Assembly (NCBI GenBank): GCA_027475525.1
Contig: JAMWFC010000046.1
Coordinates: 1,984,001 to 2,048,000, forward strand
Direction of reading: 5' to 3'
Origin: Macrolepiota albuminosa
Taxonomy: Eukaryota; Basidiomycota; Agaricomycetes; Agaricales; Agaricaceae
Length of the DNA: 64,000 nucleotides
How positions within the stretch are numbered: position 1 is the stretch's first letter; every line of letters starts with the position of its first letter. Under the pieces are notes generated by a model that was given only the letters and a program-made list of their open reading frames with translations, did no database searches and was not told the DNA's origin. The position numbers were made by a program, and so were the translations under genes. Shown piece after piece: positions 57,447-64,000 of the stretch.

Positions 57447-58954
57447 TGCGAGCAGATATCAGGGGAGATGGCTGTCGAATATTTGCTTAGACTCGTGGAG
57501 ATATCAAGGATCCAGTCTACCACAAATTTATATGCCGAAGGAATACTTGGAGGGCTTTATACAATTGCGACATGGTCGGGAATTGCCGCCTAGTATGAGT
57601 CTAGACAATCAGAGTGGTCGGTTGTCGCTTTTAAAGGGCGCCTTCAATCCAAGTGAGGAAATGACCCGGGAAATTAATGACGTAAAAAGGACTAGAATAA
57701 CTTGGCCATATCTGAAAAATCTTCCACTACAGATACTTCAGGGGTGCCGAGTGCGCAGTAGATGACTTGAAGAGAAGGACGAAGGATCAAGTAAGGAGGA
57801 CAAGGATTCATTGCTCACGCAGATGGGTGAGCTCAAAATGGATTAATCTTTGTTCCAGAACCCTGGTTGCGGAATCCTAAAATTTTGAGGTCTTCATTCA
57901 AGCTAGAGTTAGGACAGGCCAAGAAGCTGCGCCTATCCAGTCATTTATAGAAGGTCAACAGATTTTATGGTTCTACGTTGGACTGCATCTCCTGAATCTG
58001 TAGTGTCGTCCGAAAAGCCAGATGAAGGGCTGTCGAAACCCGATGAAAAAGTGTGCTGACATAGTCTCGGATGACGCTTTTGAACAACTTGAGCTCCTCG
58101 CCGCGGTCATGGACATCATCAACTTTTAGGGACGGATTCAGATCACGGGGTGTCGCTGACTGAAGGCAAGCTTCTCGGGCCTTCCTTGGATGGTGTCTCC
58201 ACAGATGACATATACAGACGATTGACCTCATGAGAACCATGGAAACACGATCGCCCTAAGGGAACCCGTCAATTCGTGAGAAATTAGAACAAGAGCTGGG
58301 TTCAATTGGATGTCTTTAGAATAGCTCAAAAGCATTGCCTCTCAGGTAGGGCTGGTGCTTATCAGATGAAGACAAATAAATTTTAATCGATGGAGAAGTT
58401 GTTGGATACATAGATAGGTCGAGCAAAGCGACTTGTATTTGTTTGTTTTGAAACATGGGTAGTGGTGGAGGAAGCTCTTAGTTCATCTCCAACGCCTACA
58501 GACCTGCCGACCCATTGCTTTCGATTGATAACACTCGTTTGAACCCGTAACCCTATACATTTCGGCTGGTCACAGCAACAACTGATCGCGGACACGCGGT
58601 ACCATTTGGTCGTAATTTTGTGGCTGCCTCGAGGCAGAGTCAACCGACTTCGTGGCTCAACAAGAACACGGTTTTGCCTGCTGTCCTTGGCTTCCTTCAC
58701 CCGTTCATAACTAGGTCGCCATCTTTCTTTGTTCGTCCATCGTCTCGCCATTCCACTTCCCTTGCCGACTTTTCACAGGCGTCGAACCGAACAAGAATTT
58801 CGGATTATTGCTCTCCATTAACCGCATCACGCCCATACCTTTTACCAATAATAAATAAGGCTCCTTCAAGTGGACAAAGAGTTCGACGCGATCGCTGCAA
58901 GTCAAGGACTATCATATACCATCGATCATCCGCCAACGCAACGTCCTCATCAAC
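57447..58954. other. Intergenic region with a possible gene remnant
   Basis: About 1.5 kb. Around 57965-58235 three short plus-strand stretches with protein-like composition (SSEKPDEGLSKPDEK; DDAFEQLELLAAVMDIINF; VSLTEGKLLGPSLDGVSTDD) lie in three successive frames, like a frameshifted remnant. No family recognised. The right end should hold the promoter of the AGC kinase gene. Confidence 0.35.
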
Positions 58955-61900
58955 ATGACTGTCGACAGCCACCACGCAAATCGTCGTCCTGCTAACCGCA
59001 CTGAACAGGAGGGCCCGTGGAGTGTGAGTGTTGCAGAAACGCCACACGACCCATACTCCTACAGCATTTACATAAAGAGTGAGTCTATTTCCCCGTTGCA
59101 AGTTTCATTCCCGATCTTCTTTGTGCCATCACCACATTCAAACTATCCTTCTTGCACACCGTATGATCATATTTGCTTCACGTACTCAACTTTGCCTGTG
59201 CTTTCCTTCCAGCTCCAAACCACAACCTCACCCTCACTCGGACGGTTAAAGAAATCGTTGAACTTGATCGAAAGCTTCGGGATTCCCATCCTGGTGTCAG
59301 AGTTCCTGACCTTCCCACTGGCATGCAGTCTCTCCCTCCGCCGACACCGAAACGCAGGTCAACTTTTCTGAACACTCTGTCCCGTCTCGCATCTCCTTCA
59401 TCTGTGAAGACAGGCCGTCGTGGCATCAATGCCAGCGTCAGTCCTTCAGCCCTTCCTACACCGTTGACTTCGCCCTCAGGAGAGATTAATGATCCTTTCA
59501 CTAATTTCAATGCCACGGCCCTGGAACCCGCTCCTCCTGTTTCCCCGTCTGCTAACAGCACAGGCCTTGCATCTTACCTAACCACAATTTCGAATACAGT
59601 CGGACTTCGCAATGCTCGAGTTTGGAAACGTTTCGTCAGAGTTCGGACCGACGACTTGGAAAGTGTTCGCGTCGAGCGTGCGATCAAGAGGGTACGGTCG
59701 GATCTTGCTGCTCATCTGGGAGGTATGGCGAAGGAAAAAGAGAACGTACATAAAGTCACCACTAAGGCTGATTCCATCGTGGCTCCAAGCGAGACAGGGA
59801 TTGTCCTCGAGGAGCAAGTTAACGGAAGTGAAGCCCACCAAGCCGTCGATCAGGCCCAGACTATCAAAGAAGTCGACATGGCTTCAGTCGAAGTCAACGA
59901 GCCTACACCTGGCCCTTCAAGTGACACAGTTGCCGATGATGTTCCAGCGGAGACGCCACCGCCGACAGACTTACCAGATTCTGCTTCTGGGCAGCCTGGA
60001 GACGAAGTTGGATTCATACCCGGGCCTGTTGAAGAGGTGTCGACTCCCGTGGTAGCCGAGGCACCTGCCCGGATCCCACGATCTCACTCGGTTGACTTTG
60101 ACAAGTCCCGCATGTCTCGTGTGTTCGTCAACTCCACTCCCAGTCATGACGGCACCTCTTCTCAGACAGGCGATGAGTCCTCAACGTCTACGACGGGCGG
60201 GAGTGCTTCCAAGCGTAAGAAACGTTCACGGTCGACGATGCCCAAGGAGCCCCGGAAGTCGCAGAGAAAAGTAGCCATTGATGACTTTGAAATGTTGAGG
60301 GTGCTTGGAAAGGGTTGTGCAGGCAAAGTCTTGCTTGTCAGGCATAAGACAACGGCCCTGTACGCGTTGAAGGCCATCACCAAGAGACACGTCTTGGCCC
60401 ACCAGGAACTGCAGCACACACTTACGGAGCAGGCAGTACTGAAGAGGATGTCTGCCGAGTCGAAAGACCCGTTCGTTGTGAAATTATGGTGGAGTTTCCA
60501 TGATAAAGAGAATTTGTTTCTAGTCATGGTGCGTCTCTATGGTGTTCAAGCCGAATAAAGTTGACATTCTTTTTATTTTTTTCAAGGATTTCCACCCTGG
60601 AGGTGACTTGGCCACGCAACTCGCACGATGGGGACGCTTGGGTCGTGATCGTGCTCGTTTCTATGCTGCTGAGATCGTTGAGGGCTGCGAGGGCCTCCAT
60701 GCTGCAGGCGTCATATACCGTGATCTCAAGCCTGAGAATATCCTTATTGGTTCGGACGGCCACATCGTTCTGACTGATTTCGGCCTGTCGAAGGAATTCC
60801 CGAGGAAGGCTAATCAAACTGCCAATTCTACACCTTATGGATCGCGGGAGTTCTACTCTTCAGTTCCCGGCTCTCCGCAGCCAGCTACTCCGCCGTGGAT
60901 GAGGATTGACGCCGCGGGGGATCTTGCCATTGGATGGCCCGGGCAAGCAGCTGGACACACGGACCAAACGACCACATTTTGCGGTACTGCGGAATATCTT
61001 GCTCCCGAGGTGATCCAAGGATTGCCATACAGTTACGAAGTCGATTGGTGGAGTTTCGGGACCATGCTTTACGAGATGTTGACCGGTATTGTAAGTCTAA
61101 ACCCCCTCCTATTATATCAAGACGAATGAGCATTGATGGCGGCGTTTGTTCCTCTGTAGACACCGTTCTGGGCTAACAACCATTCAGACATGTATGTTCG
61201 AGTCTTGCAGGATGAATTGCAATTTCCAGAGGATCGAGCACTCGATCAAGACACAAAGAGTCTCATTCGTGGAGTAGGTTGTCGTGCTATCAAACTGGCA
61301 CTTGGTCGTTGACATGGGTTCTTTAAGCTCCTTCAACGAAATCCTGCTCTCAGGATATGTGAACCTCGGATAAAGAAACATCCATATTTCTCAATGATGT
61401 ACGTTCTTATCCACTTGCAACTTGAGGCTTCTCATCCAGGTCTACAGAGATTGGTCTCACGTGTATTATAAACGCTATATACGTATGTCCAACGTTACTC
61501 TCTTGGTTTTGAAACAGATGTCTCAACTCACCATTCATGCAGCCCCATATATCCCACCCATTGATCCGGCCAATGCAGGCGACACGCAGAACTTCGACGA
61601 CACCTTCCTTGATATGGAACCTGTCCTTGATGAATACCTTGATGACCAGATCGATACGGATCAAGAGCCAGAGCATCCGGACACGGACCGTACTGACGAC
61701 GAGTCTAATACCACTCCCTCCCAGTCGCGCAGCTCTTCTATTCGCCCGCAACACAAGACAATACCTGAAGACATAGTGGATGTTTTTGACGGTTACTCAT
61801 TCAAGGGCCGTCATTCTTTGCTTCTTGATGAAGGAGATGAAGACAGCAGTGGTTCGCAAGGGGACAGTGAAGAGGGCGAAGACGAAGACGAGAACAAAGA

Positions 61901-63110
61901 GATGATTACGACTCTTGAGCCTATTGAAACGACGCCTCCAATCGACGTGATTCCAGAAGAGGTCAATGCTGAGGTTCAAGAACCAAAGACTCCCGAAGCT
62001 CGTCCTGTCGTTTCAGAGGTGATTCATGAAGACATTCCTGCATTGCTATCCAAGGAAGTATCCTTGACTCCAATACCCTCCGAGACCGAGCCCTCGATAG
62101 TGATTGCTACGCTAGAAGAACCAGCCAAATCAGCCAAACAATCCATACAAGTCGATGAAACCAAGCTGTTGGAACAATCCAGACCAGAGGAGCCTCGACC
62201 ATTAGAAGAGTCCAAATTGCGGAAGAGTAAGGAATTACCTACACCTGGACCAGAAGAGATCATTCCTCCAACAGTGCCAGATAAGGAGGTCAAGGAGGTC
62301 AAAGAAACCAAGTTGAAACCTACGTTCTTGACCAAAGGTGCAGATGTGCGTGGTCTCGCAAAACTTGGAGGCAGAAGTCGCAAAGAAAAATCTGGTGTCC
62401 ACGCCCTGGATCGTTACCTCTCTGATGGTGGCGATGAAACCGAGGTCACAGAACGCGAGGATGACGAGGATGATGACTGGGATTTCATTGATGCCGTTGA
62501 TGGTGAAGACCGTAATGGAGCTAAGGGTACCAGCCTTTTTGCTCGTGGCGTGGTCGACAGATACAGGTTGGCCGTGTTCAGGATAGCGTCGACGCCGTCT
62601 CAACAACGCTCTGGACCACGATCGTTTTCGGGCATGTCGAAAAGCTCGGAACCGAATACGTCAGAGCCTGCAGATTCGCCCAGTCCCTCTCAACGACGGG
62701 GACGGGCACCGCTCAACTTTCGCAGACATCCTGGACAGTTCTTGCGCGCCAAGTCTCCTGGTGTCCCACCTTCGACGTTTTCAACCAAGTCGAGTGGGAC
62801 TGCCAATTCCTTTGCTTCTGCTTCCAACACCCTCTCCGGCACATCGTCAACGGGAGGACTGCTGACGCCATCGCCGTCGACCTCTCACTCGCTCAAATCG
62901 AAGGAATCGGCGCTGTCCGTTGGTGAGCACAGCTTGTCTTCTGACCAGTCAGGCCCTGGCGAAGGCACTGCAGAGGCTCCAGGGGAAATGATTAGAAGTA
63001 GGCCCCTCATGGAAGAGTTGGAAAAACAGAAAAACAGGAAGCTCAAGAAGTACAAGGAGAATGCAGAAAAAGTATTTTCACTATTCTCATCACCTCGCCA
63101 GCAATTGTGA
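58955..63110 (+). CDS. Large AGC-family Ser/Thr kinase with PX-like N-terminus
   Basis: About 1,240 aa, seven exons. Exon 1 and the next join as SYSIYIKTPNHNLTLTRTVK, EIVELDRKLRDSHPGVRVPD, resembling the core of a PX lipid-binding domain. After a disordered region the kinase domain reads DFEMLRVLGKGCAGKVLLVR, YALKAITKRHV, VIYRDLKPENILI, LTDFGLSKE, TTTFCGTAEYLAPEVI and EVDWWSFGTMLYEMLTG. Between DFG and APE there are 78 residues instead of about 30, with a Ser/Pro-rich insert. Then RICEPRIKKHPYFSMIDWSH, VYYKRYIPPYIPPIDPANAG and FDDTFLDMEPVLDE, the AGC C-tail. A further 500 residues are acidic, Pro-rich and Ser-rich and end in a short basic coil (EELEKQKNRKLKKYKENAEK). Related to the Ypk/Sch9/S6K branch in motif pattern, but no exact orthologue is claimed. 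The terminal hydrophobic motif is not evident. Confidence 0.85.
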
Positions 63111-64000
63111 TTGGAATCGTCACTGTGCTTTCGCATTGCATTTGCTCTGACTTTTTTTCTCGTTACCTATATGGGGCTCATTGGACAACGTACGAAAACC
63201 AAACTTTCTGTATGCAATCTTCAAGGTCAGACTATCATATGCTTTCGAACTATTTTATTGCCATTTATCCCATCGGCCACACTCCTTTCCATTCCATTCT
63301 TCATCATCTACACACATAGTTCCCTGCCTTCCGCTGTTGGTCGGTGGTTGTGCTTGCGTAACTCATTACCACATACATATCTCCTGTCCTTACTTATACC
63401 AAGCGTTTTTGTACCGCAAAACAACCCACTAGATCGTTCCTTCTAATGCCCATTTTGCTTGTGGAACTTCATTTGGCTGGCAGTAAGATGGGTTTCAGGT
63501 ATATCAGGATATCTCTCCTTACATCATTCATCCATATATCAGGTTCCATATATCTGACCCGTCCTTTCCCGCACCCACTCGACTCAAGCGGGAGGCGCAA
63601 CTGCCGAACAGATCCTGACCTTTTTTTCACACTCGAAGTCTTTTATCAAGTCATTTCCTTGATTAAAGAAGACAACGCAGTTTGAACGTGCCAAGATTCT
63701 ATAGTTGCATGTAGAACCGCGATAACTTGACACTCCAGGTCTGGAACACTTGGTCTGAAGAGCTGTGAACTCTGTCATGGCGATGCTGATGGTCAGAAGA
63801 AGTTACGTGCCTTAGCCGCGGCGATCACGAAAAATATTTTTAGGATGCCTCAAGGCAGCGTGCAGCGTTTGACCTATCAGAAGCCTACAACATGAGATAC
63901 AAGTGGATGTACACTCTGGCATCGGTCGCTGATCCTCAGTTCTTCCCTTCTAACTTGGCCTCAGTGGGCTCCCTGACCATCTAACGTCCGTACCACTCTT
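63111..64000. other. 3' flank of the AGC kinase and unassigned end of window
   Basis: 890 bp with only short open frames and no protein motif. The first 300 bp are probably the kinase 3' UTR. Nothing further can be supported before the window ends. Confidence 0.45.

Noticed and set aside
1..64000. CRISPR arrays, bacterial-type operons, intact transposons
   Set aside because: The window is eukaryotic with spliced genes; the only regular arrays are the coding repeats at 39 kb and small tandem repeats. No transposase or reverse-transcriptase motif was found.

Overview
The window is fungal nuclear DNA, most likely from an agaricomycete basidiomycete. Genes are dense, on both strands, and split by many short introns (about 42-80 nt, GT-AG with a few GC-AG). 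The gene set is eukaryotic and fungal throughout: TORC1 subunit Kog1, dynactin p150, DASH subunit Ask1, AP-3 delta, GCK-type and AGC-type kinases, and multi-spanning membrane proteins of a kind common in mushroom genomes. No rRNA, convincing tRNA, CRISPR array or intact transposon was seen. Exon structures were derived by hand from splice signals and reading-frame continuity, so individual boundaries are predictions.

Layout. 1-768 (+) is the 3' end of an MFS sugar transporter. 898-3867 (-) is a secreted DUF5695-type protein. 5594-7365 (+) is a Mn-type CDF metal transporter. 9253-11406 (+) is a GCK-III-like Ste20 kinase, convergent with AP-3 delta at 11609-14798 (-). 15267-16288 (+) is an atypical homeodomain-like protein and 16841-17262 (+) a small secreted protein. 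17886-19949 (+) is a GT23/fucosyltransferase-like type II membrane protein. 20362-23469 (+) is mitochondrial methylcrotonyl-CoA carboxylase alpha, convergent with Dus2 at 23626-25141 (-). 25369-30539 (-) is Kog1/Raptor, divergent from dynactin p150 at 30883-35502 (+). 35821-37703 (-) is Ask1. 38474-40188 (+) is a secreted repeat protein related at its N-terminus to the 16841 gene. 41083-41652 (+) encodes an acidic protein. 41982-42768 (-) is an FMN-binding PNPOx-like protein. 44716-45572 (+) is a homeodomain transcription factor. 46058-49238 (-) is a GRAM/VASt sterol-transfer-like protein. 49540-52023 (-) is a BVMO-type flavin monooxygenase. About 53345-54200 is a degraded gene. 54383-57446 (-) holds two tandem 7TM-like paralogues. 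58955-63110 (+) is a large AGC kinase.

Most genes are unconnected housekeeping functions: nutrient signalling (Kog1, the AGC kinase), dynein and kinetochore mechanics (p150, Ask1), vesicle sorting (AP-3), leucine catabolism (MCC alpha), tRNA modification (Dus2), metal and sugar transport. No operon-like or biosynthetic cluster logic is evident.

The most unusual signals are these. (1) Two small secreted proteins about 21 kb apart share a leader, an 'HRAA' motif and a phase-1 intron; one has acquired 27 Pro-rich repeat units and carries a one-base deletion inside the array. (2) Two unrelated loci each carry a perfect 77-bp tandem duplication; one duplicates the start of the monooxygenase gene and creates an out-of-frame upstream ATG. 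(3) Several gene structures are odd: an exon consisting only of the start codon, a 14-nt microexon, GC-AG introns and a stopless 51-nt intron. (4) The AGC kinase has a PX-like N-terminus, an enlarged activation segment and a long acidic tail.
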